A model generated the notes under the pieces. It ran no database searches and was not told where the DNA came from. It saw nothing but the letters and a program-made list of their open reading frames with translations. The translations under genes were made by a program, and so were the position numbers. From the NCBI RefSeq assembly GCF_036016955.1, contig NZ_JAYWXI010000012.1, positions 8,632 through 72,631 of the forward strand: a stretch of 64,000 nucleotides of DNA, written 5' to 3'. The first letter of the stretch is position 1; the number at the start of each line of letters is the position of its first letter. Positions 8,029 through 16,635 of the stretch are shown here, piece after piece. Source of the stretch: JAYWXI01 sp036016955 (GTDB lineage: Bacteria > Bacteroidota > Bacteroidia > Flavobacteriales > Weeksellaceae).

Positions 8029-9507
8029 TTATTTTTTTAATAATCCTTTCATGAAATCTTTGTTTAAAAAGTGTCCCAGGGGATAGATTTTCATAAAGTG
8101 ATTGCCGATCAGCAGAATGCCTAAGACTACGAGGGGTTTATAGATCATATTGAGAAAAGGCGTTTCGAAACTGGGCAGTAGAATGGCTAAAGTGATGCCG
8201 AGAGTACAGAGAATGGTGATGTAGACCATTTCGATGGACAGCGGATAAACTTTAAATTTCAGGTAATTGAATCCTATTTTAATCAGGTTAAATAGCGTTA
8301 GGGAGATGGCGGTTGCCAAGGCGATTCCGACGATGCCCCAATGGGTTTGGGTGATAAAGAGGTGGTTTAGGAGGATGGTGGTGATGGCCAGAAAGAGCAT
8401 AATGGGAATGGTGAAGCGGTAGTATCTAGAAAGGGAGATGATATGCCCGTTGAAGCCGGTGGCTAAGTCGAAGAGCATGGTGAATCCCAAAATCCAAATA
8501 ACGGGTTGTGCAAGGCGGAGTTGTTCTCCGTTTTTCATGTAGAATGTAAGGTAGGGAAAGCCGACCAAAATGCATGAGAAAACCACGGCACCTAAAAAGA
8601 ATAGGGCTAAAGATGTTTTTTTGTGGAAGCGGTTGAGCTCTTCAAAATTATTTTCTTCGATGGCTTTGTTGATGAGGGGGGCTGAGATGTTGAAGAGTCC
8701 CATTTGCGGGATGGTAACGAAGGAGATGACCGATAGCATGATGCTGTAGATGCCGTTGTCTTCAAAAGTTAAGAATTCTCCGATCATGTAGTTGTCTACC
8801 CGAAAGGCGATGTAATTGCCGATGTTTCCCAGAAATCCGAAAAAGCTGTAACTGAGAATCGAAACCCATAGCCGATTGTTTCGGATGAACCCGGTTCCGA
8901 AATCGGGGGTTATTTTTTCCAGGCGATTGGCGTAAGTAAAATAGCCTGTAAGGGAGAGGATGAACATCCCGAAGAAAAAGGCCATGGCGCCAGTTTCCGA
9001 TAAGCCGGCGAAAAAGAAGAGGCAAAAAGCGCCGATATTGGCTAATTTGGGAAAAAGGTTTTCGAAGATGTTGGGGATGGCGATGCGTTTGTAATTGCTG
9101 ATGTACTTGTTCAGGACGGCGGAGAGGGCGAGCAGCAGAATCAGGGGGAGGATGAGGTTTTTCATTTTCCACATTTCTAATTTTTGAAAATCGGGGAAGA
9201 GGTGAAAAAAGCCCCAAAATCCAGCACAGAAAAGCGTGAAGTTTATTCCGATTCCGACCAGCGAGAGGGTTAGGAGGTTTTGGTGTTTACCGTTCTTTTG
9301 TGCTATGGCGAAAAATTTTACGTTGGAAAAGGAGAGGCCGAAAACCACTATGGGCAGGAGCATTTCGGCGGTGGGAAGAATAAAGCGCAGTTTTCCGTAG
9401 AAATTCATGTCTCTGGGAAAGAGGAAGATAGAGGCGAAAGTTCCGATCAGAAAACCGAAGTAACTGATTAAAGAGTATTTGAAGCCTTGTCTAGCGATGA
9501 TGCTCAT
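8029..9507 (-). CDS. Polysaccharide/lipid-linked oligosaccharide flippase, Wzx/MATE-like
   Basis: The 492-residue protein is almost entirely hydrophobic with about 12-14 membrane segments. It begins MSIIARQGFKYSLISYFGFLIG, the usual opening of the polysaccharide-exporter branch of the MOP superfamily. Such proteins flip undecaprenyl-linked sugars across the inner membrane. A TATCTTTG element at 9554-9547 on the minus strand lies 40 bases before the start. It converges on the glycosyltransferase gene with only 5 bases between the two stop codons. Confidence 0.85.
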   Translation of the reverse strand: MSIIARQGFKYSLISYFGFLIGTFASIFLFPRDMNFYGKLRFILPTAEMLLPIVVFGLSFSNVKFFAIAQKNGKHQNLLTLSLVGIGINFTLFCAGFWGFFHLFPDFQKLEMWKMKNLILPLILLLALSAVLNKYISNYKRIAIPNIFENLFPKLANIGAFCLFFFAGLSETGAMAFFFGMFILSLTGYFTYANRLEKITPDFGTGFIRNNRLWVSILSYSFFGFLGNIGNYIAFRVDNYMIGEFLTFEDNGIYSIMLSVISFVTIPQMGLFNISAPLINKAIEENNFEELNRFHKKTSLALFFLGAVVFSCILVGFPYLTFYMKNGEQLRLAQPVIWILGFTMLFDLATGFNGHIISLSRYYRFTIPIMLFLAITTILLNHLFITQTHWGIVGIALATAISLTLFNLIKIGFNYLKFKVYPLSIEMVYITILCTLGITLAILLPSFETPFLNMIYKPLVVLGILLIGNHFMKIYPLGHFLNKDFMKGLLKK

Positions 9508-9546
9508 GAATTTCGGGTGTTAGGATTGAAAACGTATAACGTGGGG

Positions 9547-9554
9547 CAAAGATA
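9547..9554 (-). promoter_or_regulatory. Promoter -7 element of the flippase gene
   Basis: The minus strand reads TATCTTTG, an exact match to the TAnnTTTG consensus, 40 bases from the start codon. Confidence 0.55.
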
Positions 9555-9667
9555 ATTATTTTTGTTAAAAAGTGTTAAAGCTTCTAAGGGGAGGGCTGTT
9601 TTTTATCAGGCATGGGGGGCTTGTCTTTTCAAATTCTTATCTTTATCGTCAATTTTATTTTTTTGAT

Positions 9668-11299
9668 ATGAAGAAGATTTTGTGGATGGCTTCCGTTGGG
9701 TTGTTGGCTTCTTGCGGCACGGTGCGGAAGGCGCAGGCACCGGAACCTTTTGTTTGGGAGGGAGCCAATTTGTATTTTTTGCTGACGGATCGTTTTAAAA
9801 ACGGGGATCCGACCAATGATTTAAACTTCGGACGTACGGCGGAAACGGGGGTGTTGCGGGGGTTTGAGGGCGGCGATCTTCGAGGGGTGATCCAAAAGAT
9901 AGAGGAAGGGTATTTTACGGATTTGGGGGTCAATGCGATATGGATGACGCCTTTGGTGGAGCAGATTCATGGGGCGACCAATGAAGGGACGGGCAATACG
10001 TATGGTTTTCATGGGTATTGGGCGAAAGATTGGACGGCTTTGGATCCTAACTTCGGAACGAAAGCGGAGTTGAAGGAGTTGGTGGAAAAGGCTCATGCAC
10101 GGGGGATTCGTGTGGTTTTGGATGCGGTGATTAATCATACGGGGCCGGTAACGCCCGAAGATCCGGTTTTTCCGGCTTCTTGGGTTAGGACCTCGCCTCA
10201 GTGTACTTACGACGGGTATGATAATACGACGGCCTGCACGTTGGTGGCGAACCTTCCGGATGTTTTAACGGAGAGCGATGCACCGGTGGAGCTTCCGTCA
10301 CAATTGGTGGAAAAATGGAAGCGGGAGGGGCGTTACGAGGCCGAGATGCGGTCTTTGGATGCTTTTTTTGCTAAGACGGGCTTTCCTAGAGCACCGAAAT
10401 ATTATATTATGAAATGGCTGGCGGATTACATCACCGAGTTTGGGATTGACGGGTATCGGGTTGATACGGTGAAGCATACCAATGAGGATGTATGGAAGGT
10501 TTTTCAGAAGGTGTGTCAGGATGCGTTTGATGAGTATAAGAGGAATAATCCGTCGAAGGTTTTGGACGGGGCTCCGTTTTTCACCGTGGGCGAAGTTTAC
10601 GGTTACGGGCTTTCTCAGAAGCAGCTTTATGATTTTGGGGACCGGAAGGTGAATTATTTTCAGAATGGTTTTGGTTCGCTCATTAATTTTGATTTTAAGG
10701 GGGATGCCAACGGGACCTACGAGGCTTTGTTCAGTCGTTATTCGGAGGTTCTTCATGGCGAACTTCGAGGGCTTAGCGTGATGAATTATGCGACGTCTCA
10801 TGACGATGGTTCTCCATTTGATAAAGACCGTAAGCGTTCTTATGAAACGGCGGTGAAACTGCTTCTTGCTCCTGGGATTTCCCAAATTTATTACGGGGAC
10901 GAAACGGGGCGTACGCTGACGGTTTCGGGAGCGGAAGGCGATGCTAATTTGCGGAGCATGATGAACTGGGAGGACTTGGAAGATTGTGCGGAAACACGGG
11001 ATTTGTTGCTTCATTGGCAGAAATTAGGGCGTTTCAGGGCGGCGCATCCTTCGGTGGGAGCGGGTGTTCATCGTAAGATTTCGGATTCGCCGTATTGGTT
11101 CAGCCGTCATTATGGGAAGGATAAGGTGGTTGTAGGTTTGGATTTGGGGCCGGGGCCGAAAACGGTGGCTTTGGGCGGCTTTTTTCCTGAGGGCACCAGA
11201 CTTCGGGAGGCTTATAGTGGCAAAACGACGGTGGTAACCGACGGAAAAGTGGTGCTGGATACGCCTTTTGGGATTATGCTTTTGGAAGAAAAACGTTAG
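9668..11299 (+). CDS. Alpha-amylase family (GH13) lipoprotein
   Basis: Starting at 9668 gives a signal peptide with lipobox LLASC (Cys16), so the 543-residue mature enzyme is lipid-anchored. The four GH13 regions are present: DAVINHTG, GYRVDTVKH (nucleophile Asp266), VGEVYGYG (acid/base Glu309) and YATSHDDGS (His378, Asp379). The enzyme should cleave alpha-glucans or maltodextrins at the cell envelope. Its layout resembles neopullulanase/SusG-like enzymes, but no susCD genes accompany it. A TATCTTTA element at 9638-9645 fits as promoter. Confidence 0.92.
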   Translation: MKKILWMASVGLLASCGTVRKAQAPEPFVWEGANLYFLLTDRFKNGDPTNDLNFGRTAETGVLRGFEGGDLRGVIQKIEEGYFTDLGVNAIWMTPLVEQIHGATNEGTGNTYGFHGYWAKDWTALDPNFGTKAELKELVEKAHARGIRVVLDAVINHTGPVTPEDPVFPASWVRTSPQCTYDGYDNTTACTLVANLPDVLTESDAPVELPSQLVEKWKREGRYEAEMRSLDAFFAKTGFPRAPKYYIMKWLADYITEFGIDGYRVDTVKHTNEDVWKVFQKVCQDAFDEYKRNNPSKVLDGAPFFTVGEVYGYGLSQKQLYDFGDRKVNYFQNGFGSLINFDFKGDANGTYEALFSRYSEVLHGELRGLSVMNYATSHDDGSPFDKDRKRSYETAVKLLLAPGISQIYYGDETGRTLTVSGAEGDANLRSMMNWEDLEDCAETRDLLLHWQKLGRFRAAHPSVGAGVHRKISDSPYWFSRHYGKDKVVVGLDLGPGPKTVALGGFFPEGTRLREAYSGKTTVVTDGKVVLDTPFGIMLLEEKR

Positions 11300-11391
11300 G
11301 GCAATCCTCTTTTGCATACTATTTGCAAGTCTTTTGCTGTTCTTTATTTGGGAACAGCATTTTATTTGTTGAATCTAATATTTTTTTAGAC

Positions 11392-11922
11392 ATGAAATTA
11401 AAACATTTTTTTTCGTTGATTGGTTTGTTGGGGATGGGGTTTGGTTTTGCTCAAAAGCCGCCTGAGGAGGTGAAGTCCAAATTTACGGCGGAGGTTTTGG
11501 GTCAGAAGGTGGTTTCGTTGGATGGGCGTAAGGTGCCGATTTCGGAGGTGTTGAAGAAGCACGAAGGCAAAATTTTGATTATTGATTTTTGGGCGAGTTG
11601 GTGCAAGGACTGTATTTTGGCGTTGCCGAAGACGGACGAGTTGAAGAAAGCTCATCCGGAAGTGGATTTTGTTTATTTTTCGTTGGATCGTTCGGATGCG
11701 CAATGGAAGCGGGGATTGGAAAAATATAATATTAAGCAGTTTGAGAACTATTGGTTTGATGAGGGATGGAAGAATAAGTTTAATAATTATATGGAGTTGA
11801 ATTGGGTGCCGCGTTTCGTGGTGGTGGATCAGACGGGAAATATTGCGAAATATTACGCAATTTCTCCGGAAGACCCGGAACTTTTGGAAACGGTGGAACG
11901 GCTGAAGCAGGCTTCCTATTAA
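11392..11922 (+). CDS. TlpA-like thioredoxin-fold protein, secreted
   Basis: The ATG at 11392 opens a signal peptide (MKLKHFFSLIGLLGMGFGFAQ). The 176-residue product carries the redox motif WASWCKDC (Cys71, Cys74) and a WVPRFVVVD segment that takes the place of the usual cis-proline strand. It is probably a periplasmic disulfide reductase or a thiol partner in envelope maintenance. It is co-directional with the GH13 gene, 92 bases downstream, and is closed by its own terminator. Confidence 0.88.
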   Translation: MKLKHFFSLIGLLGMGFGFAQKPPEEVKSKFTAEVLGQKVVSLDGRKVPISEVLKKHEGKILIIDFWASWCKDCILALPKTDELKKAHPEVDFVYFSLDRSDAQWKRGLEKYNIKQFENYWFDEGWKNKFNNYMELNWVPRFVVVDQTGNIAKYYAISPEDPELLETVERLKQASY

Positions 11923-11942
11923 TTTGGACTGGAAATAATTGT

Positions 11943-11971
11943 AACGCCACTTCTTTTCGAGAGGTGGCGTT
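11943..11971 (+). terminator. Intrinsic terminator of the TlpA-like gene
   Basis: AACGCCACTTC pairs with GAGGTGGCGTT (one wobble pair) around a 7-nt loop and is followed by a T-run. Confidence 0.85.
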
Positions 11972-12189
11972 TTTTATTTGTTTTTAGAGAGGATGGCTTT
12001 TTTGTTGAGAGAAGGTTTTACGTTGTTGCTGAACAACAGAGGGAAGTTTTTATTAAGGCTCTGCCTGGAGAATTTTAGCGAAGGAGTCGGAGGGTGAAAT
12101 CATTTTGAGGAGTGGGAGGAGTAGTGAATTTACGGCCTGTGTAAAGCCACTTTGATAATTTCTCAAAAATAAAGGGCTAATAAATGCCA

Positions 12190-12221
12190 AGCCCCGCCGC
12201 ATCTTTAGATGCGGCGGGGCT
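12190..12221. terminator. Strong GC-rich hairpin, probable ahcY terminator
   Basis: A perfect 15-bp inverted repeat (AGCCCCGCCGCATCT and its complement) with a 2-nt centre ends 30 bases past the ahcY stop codon. The clean T-run follows on the plus strand, not on the ahcY strand, so it may also stop a plus-strand transcript. Confidence 0.7.
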
Positions 12222-12250
12222 TTTTATCTTAACGAATTCAACAGCAGAAA

Positions 12251-13564
12251 TTAATAGCGGTAGTAATCGGGTTTGTAAGGGCCTTCCACTTTCACGCCGA
12301 TGTATTGGGCTTGTTCGGGGGATAGGGTTTCCAGTTCCACTCCGATTTTTTTAAGGTGAAGGGCGGCTACTTTCTCATCCAAATGCTTGGGAAGCATATA
12401 GACTTTGTTCTCGTAGGCCTCAGCATTGGTCCACAACTCGATTTGAGCGAGGGTTTGGTTGCTGAAAGAATTACTCATCACAAAACTGGGGTGGCCGGTT
12501 GCACAACCCAAATTCACCAAACGGCCTTCGGCCAAAATAATGATGTCATTTCCTTCGATGTTGTAAATGTCGACTTGGGGTTTTACGGTGGTTTTGGTGT
12601 GGCCGTAGTTTTTGTTCAACCATGCCATGTCGATTTCGTTGTCGAAGTGCCCGATGTTGCAGACGATGGTTTTGTCCTTCATCTTTTTGAAATGCTTGTC
12701 CTGAACGATACCGAAGTTTCCGGTGGTGGTAATTACGATGTCTGCTTTCTCGATGACGGAATCTAATTTTTTTACTTCGTAACCTTCCATGGCGGCTTGC
12801 AGTGCACAAATCGGGTCGATTTCCGTAACGGTTACGATGGATCCTGCTCCGCGGAAAGAGGCAGCGGTTCCTTTGCCTACATCGCCGTAGCCGCAAACGA
12901 CAACGCGTTTTCCGGCGAGCATAACGTCGGTGGCTCTTCGGATGGCGTCCACGGCCGACTCTCTACAGCCGTATTTATTGTCGAATTTGGACTTGGTTAC
13001 CGAATCGTTGACGTTAATGGCAGGCATAACCAAAGTGCCGTTGGCCATTCTTTCGTAGAGGCGGTGTACGCCGGTGGTGGTTTCTTCGGAGAGTCCTTTG
13101 ATGTTTTTGGTCAGTTCGGGGTATTTGTCGAGCACCATATTGGTCAAATCACCGCCGTCATCCAAAATCATATTGAGGGGTTGGCGGTCTTCACCGAAAA
13201 ACAGGGTTTGTTCGATGCACCAGTCGAATTCTTCTTCGTTCATTCCTTTCCATGCGTACACGGGGATGCCTGCTGCTGCAATGGCTGCGGCCGCGTGATC
13301 CTGGGTGGAAAAGATGTTGCAGGACGACCAAGTGACTTCCGCGCCTAAGGCGACAAGCGTTTCGATAAGTACGGCCGTTTGGATGGTCATGTGAAGGCAG
13401 CCTGCAATTCTTGCCCCTTTCAGGGGTTGTTGAGGGCCGTATTCTTCACGGATGGCCATTAGACCGGGCATTTCGGCTTCGGCCAGTTCAATTTCTTTTC
13501 TCCCCCATTCGGCGAGGGAAAGGTCTTTTACTTTGTAAGGAATGTATGAGGTTTTCGTTTCCAT
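12251..13564 (-). CDS. ahcY: Adenosylhomocysteinase
   Basis: The 437-residue protein (start METKTSYIPYKVKDLSLAEWG) matches family length. Key segments are HMTIQTAVLIETL, QDHAAAAIAA, NVNDSVTKSKFDNKYG with the active-site Lys, and the NAD-binding VCGYGDVGKG. The C-terminus PDYYRY is family-typical. It hydrolyses S-adenosylhomocysteine to adenosine and homocysteine, relieving methyltransferase inhibition. TAAATTTG at 13591-13584 on the minus strand is a likely promoter. It is divergent from the phosphopantetheinyl transferase gene, with 49 bases between starts. Confidence 0.97.
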   Translation of the reverse strand: METKTSYIPYKVKDLSLAEWGRKEIELAEAEMPGLMAIREEYGPQQPLKGARIAGCLHMTIQTAVLIETLVALGAEVTWSSCNIFSTQDHAAAAIAAAGIPVYAWKGMNEEEFDWCIEQTLFFGEDRQPLNMILDDGGDLTNMVLDKYPELTKNIKGLSEETTTGVHRLYERMANGTLVMPAINVNDSVTKSKFDNKYGCRESAVDAIRRATDVMLAGKRVVVCGYGDVGKGTAASFRGAGSIVTVTEIDPICALQAAMEGYEVKKLDSVIEKADIVITTTGNFGIVQDKHFKKMKDKTIVCNIGHFDNEIDMAWLNKNYGHTKTTVKPQVDIYNIEGNDIIILAEGRLVNLGCATGHPSFVMSNSFSNQTLAQIELWTNAEAYENKVYMLPKHLDEKVAALHLKKIGVELETLSPEQAQYIGVKVEGPYKPDYYRY

Positions 13565-13583
13565 CGGATTCAAAAAATTTTCG

Positions 13584-13591
13584 CAAATTTA
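13584..13591 (-). promoter_or_regulatory. Promoter -7 element of ahcY
   Basis: The minus strand reads TAAATTTG, 20 bases from the ahcY start. Confidence 0.5.
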
Positions 13592-13613
13592 CGAACTAAT
13601 TTCTGTACCGCCC

Positions 13614-14276
13614 ATGCCTTTACATCAAAAAATTGAAACCGCTCATACGACCATTCTCTTTTGGGAATACGATGCTGGGGAGTCAGCATTGGATGAGGGA
13701 TTGGTCTATCCCGACGAGAGGGAGAAAATTGAGGCGTATGCTCCGAAAAAAAAGGCTGAATTTCTTATGGTGCGTCGGATGCTTCGGCTGCTAAAGCCCG
13801 GATGCAGGATTCTTTACCGTGGGCTGGGGCAGCCTTATCTTTGGCCGAAGGAGGCTTTTGTTTCGATTACGCATTCGTTTCCTTTGGCGGCTTTGGCGGT
13901 CTCGGAAAAAAGGGTGGGAATCGACTTGGAGCGGGTATCGCCTAAGGTGCTTAACGTTAAATCTAAATTTCTTCATGCTTCCGAACAAAATTGGTTAGGG
14001 AGTGAGTGTGAAGCCGAGTATTTAACGGTAATATGGGTGATTAAAGAGGCTTTGTACAAGCTGCATCCTTCGAAATATTGGTCTTTGAAGAAGCATTATC
14101 GGGTGGAACCTTTTGATTTGGCTCATCTTTCGGCGGTTAAATGCGCTGTTTTTGATGACACTTTTCAGGACGATTATGTGGCTTGTGTGCGGCGTGTGGG
14201 TGATTTTTACTTTGCGGTAATCGAGGAAAACCACTGCTTGAACTATGTTTTGGAAACGGCGGTTTCTTCAGAGTAG
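13614..14276 (+). CDS. 4'-phosphopantetheinyl transferase superfamily protein
   Basis: The start MPLHQKIETAHTTILFW at 13614 gives 220 residues. The two diagnostic motifs are VGIDLERVSPK (Mg2+/CoA) and WVIKEALYKL (the usual W-x-x-KEA-x-xK). These enzymes transfer the CoA arm to carrier proteins; the size fits the Sfp-like branch more than the short AcpS. No carrier-protein or NRPS genes are adjacent. The last 34 bases overlap the convergent FUSC gene. Confidence 0.85.
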   Translation: MPLHQKIETAHTTILFWEYDAGESALDEGLVYPDEREKIEAYAPKKKAEFLMVRRMLRLLKPGCRILYRGLGQPYLWPKEAFVSITHSFPLAALAVSEKRVGIDLERVSPKVLNVKSKFLHASEQNWLGSECEAEYLTVIWVIKEALYKLHPSKYWSLKKHYRVEPFDLAHLSAVKCAVFDDTFQDDYVACVRRVGDFYFAVIEENHCLNYVLETAVSSE

Positions 14277-16516
14277 AGGGTGCTTTGGTAGTGTTCGATG
14301 AGTTTTCTTTGCTCTCGGGCTACGTCGTAGATTAGAATCAGGAGTTCCCGCAGGCTTTTAAGCTCGGTTAGTTTGGTTATTTTATTGGGATCCCGGGTCT
14401 CGGGCAGGTCGTTTTCGTCGATTTCATTTTTCCTTTTCATTAGCATGGGGACCACTAAGTCTTCAGGGGTGAGTTGACGGTGTGCTTTGTTCTCTTGGTC
14501 GATGTTTTCACCATTGAGAAGAGCCCATGAGAGATTGGTTTCGGCCAGTATTTTTTTACTCCATTTTTCGGCGTCGATTTCGGGGTAGGTTTTTCCTTCG
14601 CCGCTGTATCGGGAAAGCGAAGCGGTGTAGGCGGTGATCAGGTGGGAAGTGTTTACGAATTGGTGAACCATTTCCATTTTTCGTCGTTGATTTTTGGGGT
14701 CAGACAACATTCTTTGGAAATTGTCGGAAAGGTTGGCAAGATTGATGATGGCCTCCCTTCGGGCGATTTTGTATTGTTGGGTGGTTATGGGGGCTTCTTG
14801 CAGTTTGGCCATCACGGTGTGGAAGTAGTTTTGGTTGGCTTTTAGGCTGGCTTTCATCAGGTCTATGGTTTGGGTGTGCTCCCAAACGGGGAGGATGAAG
14901 TAAGAGGCCAGTACGGCAATTGCACCGGCGATGACGGTGTCTACGAGGCGGTCTTTGAAGATGGTGTGAACGTTTCCGGGATTTAGGAAGTTAAAAGTGA
15001 TGAAAATATAGATTGTCATGAAAAAAACGGCGGAGGCGTATCGGATTTTCAGCAGCGAAAAGCAGAGAATCATGCTGCCTAAAAGCACGCCTAGCAGAAG
15101 GGTGTCATTTGGGATGAATACCAAAAGCAGGTACGCGGTAACGGCTCCTGAGACGGTGCCGTAGAGTCTTAGTTTATTTCGGTGTTTGGTGGTGCTGTAA
15201 GCCGGGCGCATGATGGCGATGATGGTGATCAAAATCCAGTAGGAATGGCCGATGTTTAGGGCTTTGATTTGGGACACACCGTAGCCTACGAGCAGTGCGG
15301 CCGTGATGCGGAGGGCATGGCGGAAGTGGGAGGATTTTAGCGAAAAATTATTGAAAAAAACTTTACGGTTCAGTTTTTCTTGTCTTGGAACAAATTTTTC
15401 AAAATCCAATCCGGTGGAGAGGCTTTTGGCATTTTGGGGATCCTGAGAGGCTACTTTGTAGATGGTTTGGATGTCCTCTGTGATTTCGTTGATGCGGTGG
15501 AGGATGGTTCTCAGGGACATGAATTTTTCCAAATTGGAGCCGGAGAGTTCTTTGTTTCTTAAATCGAAATAGGCTTCGTGGATTTGATGATGGGCTTGCG
15601 GAATTTGGTGCAAGGGTTTGGGTTGGGTTCCCCGCTGGAGCGATAATCCGATGTGGGCGATTTCTTCGGCCATGAGAAGAAGGTAGTCGTGGATTTGGGG
15701 CAAGATGGATTGCCCTTGAAAATCCTGATGCAATTTTCGATAATCTTGTTCGGAGGTAAAGAGTTTTTCGTAAAAGTCGATGGAGTTGAGGAAGATGAGC
15801 ATCAGTACCCGGCTGGTGGTGGTGGATTCGTTGACGAAGGTTCGGGTTTTGAATACCAATTCTCGGGTTTCTTCCTGCAGATTTTTGATGACGACTTGTT
15901 GGGCGATGAATTGTTTTCGGATGGCATCGAAGGGCAGTTGGTTTTCGTAGAAGCGGGCTTTGATGCGGAGGTATTGGGCGAGTTCCAAATAGTTTTCGCC
16001 GATCATCTGCCGTGCCAGTTTGTAGGGTTGAAGTTTGTTGAGAGCCAAAAAGACGAGGAAAAACCAGACGCATCCCAAAGCAAAAACCAAAAGACTTTCG
16101 ACCAAGTGGGTTCCGGTAAGATGGCCGTCCACGAAAATGGAGAATACCACCAGCGAAAGGCCTCCAACCGAAGCCAATCTTTGACCGTAAACGCCAATCA
16201 TGGAGAAGAAAATTCCGAAAACGACGATTTGGAGGTAAACCAACGGAGGGAAATCTTTCAGAAGGCTGGTGACAGCCGCGATAAGCGTAAAAAAAAGAAT
16301 AGCGGCAATTAAGGTGTTTCGTCTTCTTATGAAAGGGCCGGGCAGGTCGGTGAGCCCGACGAAACTGGTGGCCAACGGCCATAAGAAATACTCTTTCAGA
16401 AGCCCGAAATAAGCGAGTACGAGAGCCGGAGCCACGATGGCAAAGGCCATCCATAGGCCGGCGTAAAGATACTGGCTGGTGATGAATTTTTGGATTTCGG
16501 TTCTGTAATTCTTCAA
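14243..16516 (-). CDS. FUSC family (YccS-like) inner-membrane protein
   Basis: The 757-residue protein has two blocks of hydrophobic helices (about residues 15-160 and 400-545), each followed by a soluble, helical region rich in Gln, Arg and Leu. This two-fold layout is that of YccS/FUSC proteins, thought to be efflux-related, though the substrate is unknown. TATTTTTG at 16544-16537 on the minus strand lies 20 bases before the start. The 3' end overlaps the convergent phosphopantetheinyl transferase gene. Confidence 0.85.
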   Translation of the reverse strand: MKNYRTEIQKFITSQYLYAGLWMAFAIVAPALVLAYFGLLKEYFLWPLATSFVGLTDLPGPFIRRRNTLIAAILFFTLIAAVTSLLKDFPPLVYLQIVVFGIFFSMIGVYGQRLASVGGLSLVVFSIFVDGHLTGTHLVESLLVFALGCVWFFLVFLALNKLQPYKLARQMIGENYLELAQYLRIKARFYENQLPFDAIRKQFIAQQVVIKNLQEETRELVFKTRTFVNESTTTSRVLMLIFLNSIDFYEKLFTSEQDYRKLHQDFQGQSILPQIHDYLLLMAEEIAHIGLSLQRGTQPKPLHQIPQAHHQIHEAYFDLRNKELSGSNLEKFMSLRTILHRINEITEDIQTIYKVASQDPQNAKSLSTGLDFEKFVPRQEKLNRKVFFNNFSLKSSHFRHALRITAALLVGYGVSQIKALNIGHSYWILITIIAIMRPAYSTTKHRNKLRLYGTVSGAVTAYLLLVFIPNDTLLLGVLLGSMILCFSLLKIRYASAVFFMTIYIFITFNFLNPGNVHTIFKDRLVDTVIAGAIAVLASYFILPVWEHTQTIDLMKASLKANQNYFHTVMAKLQEAPITTQQYKIARREAIINLANLSDNFQRMLSDPKNQRRKMEMVHQFVNTSHLITAYTASLSRYSGEGKTYPEIDAEKWSKKILAETNLSWALLNGENIDQENKAHRQLTPEDLVVPMLMKRKNEIDENDLPETRDPNKITKLTELKSLRELLILIYDVAREQRKLIEHYQSTLYSEETAVSKT

Positions 16517-16536
16517 CGGGAAAAATAAACTTTCAA

Positions 16537-16544
16537 CAAAAATA
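16537..16544 (-). promoter_or_regulatory. Promoter -7 element of the FUSC gene
   Basis: The minus strand reads TATTTTTG, 20 bases from the start codon. Confidence 0.5.
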
Positions 16545-16581
16545 AGGTTTAAACTCGGATAAAAAAATGCAAAACAACGAA

Positions 16582-16609
16582 AAAACCTTTGCTTTAAAGC
16601 AAAGGTTTT
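16582..16609 (-). terminator. Terminator after the CapB-like gene
   Basis: A perfect 28-bp palindrome built from AAAACCTTTGCTTT and its complement, without a spacer, lies 26 bases past the stop codon. The flanks are A/T-rich, so it could act in both directions. Confidence 0.8.
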
Positions 16610-16635
16610 AATTTCAAGAGATTCGTCGAAACCGT

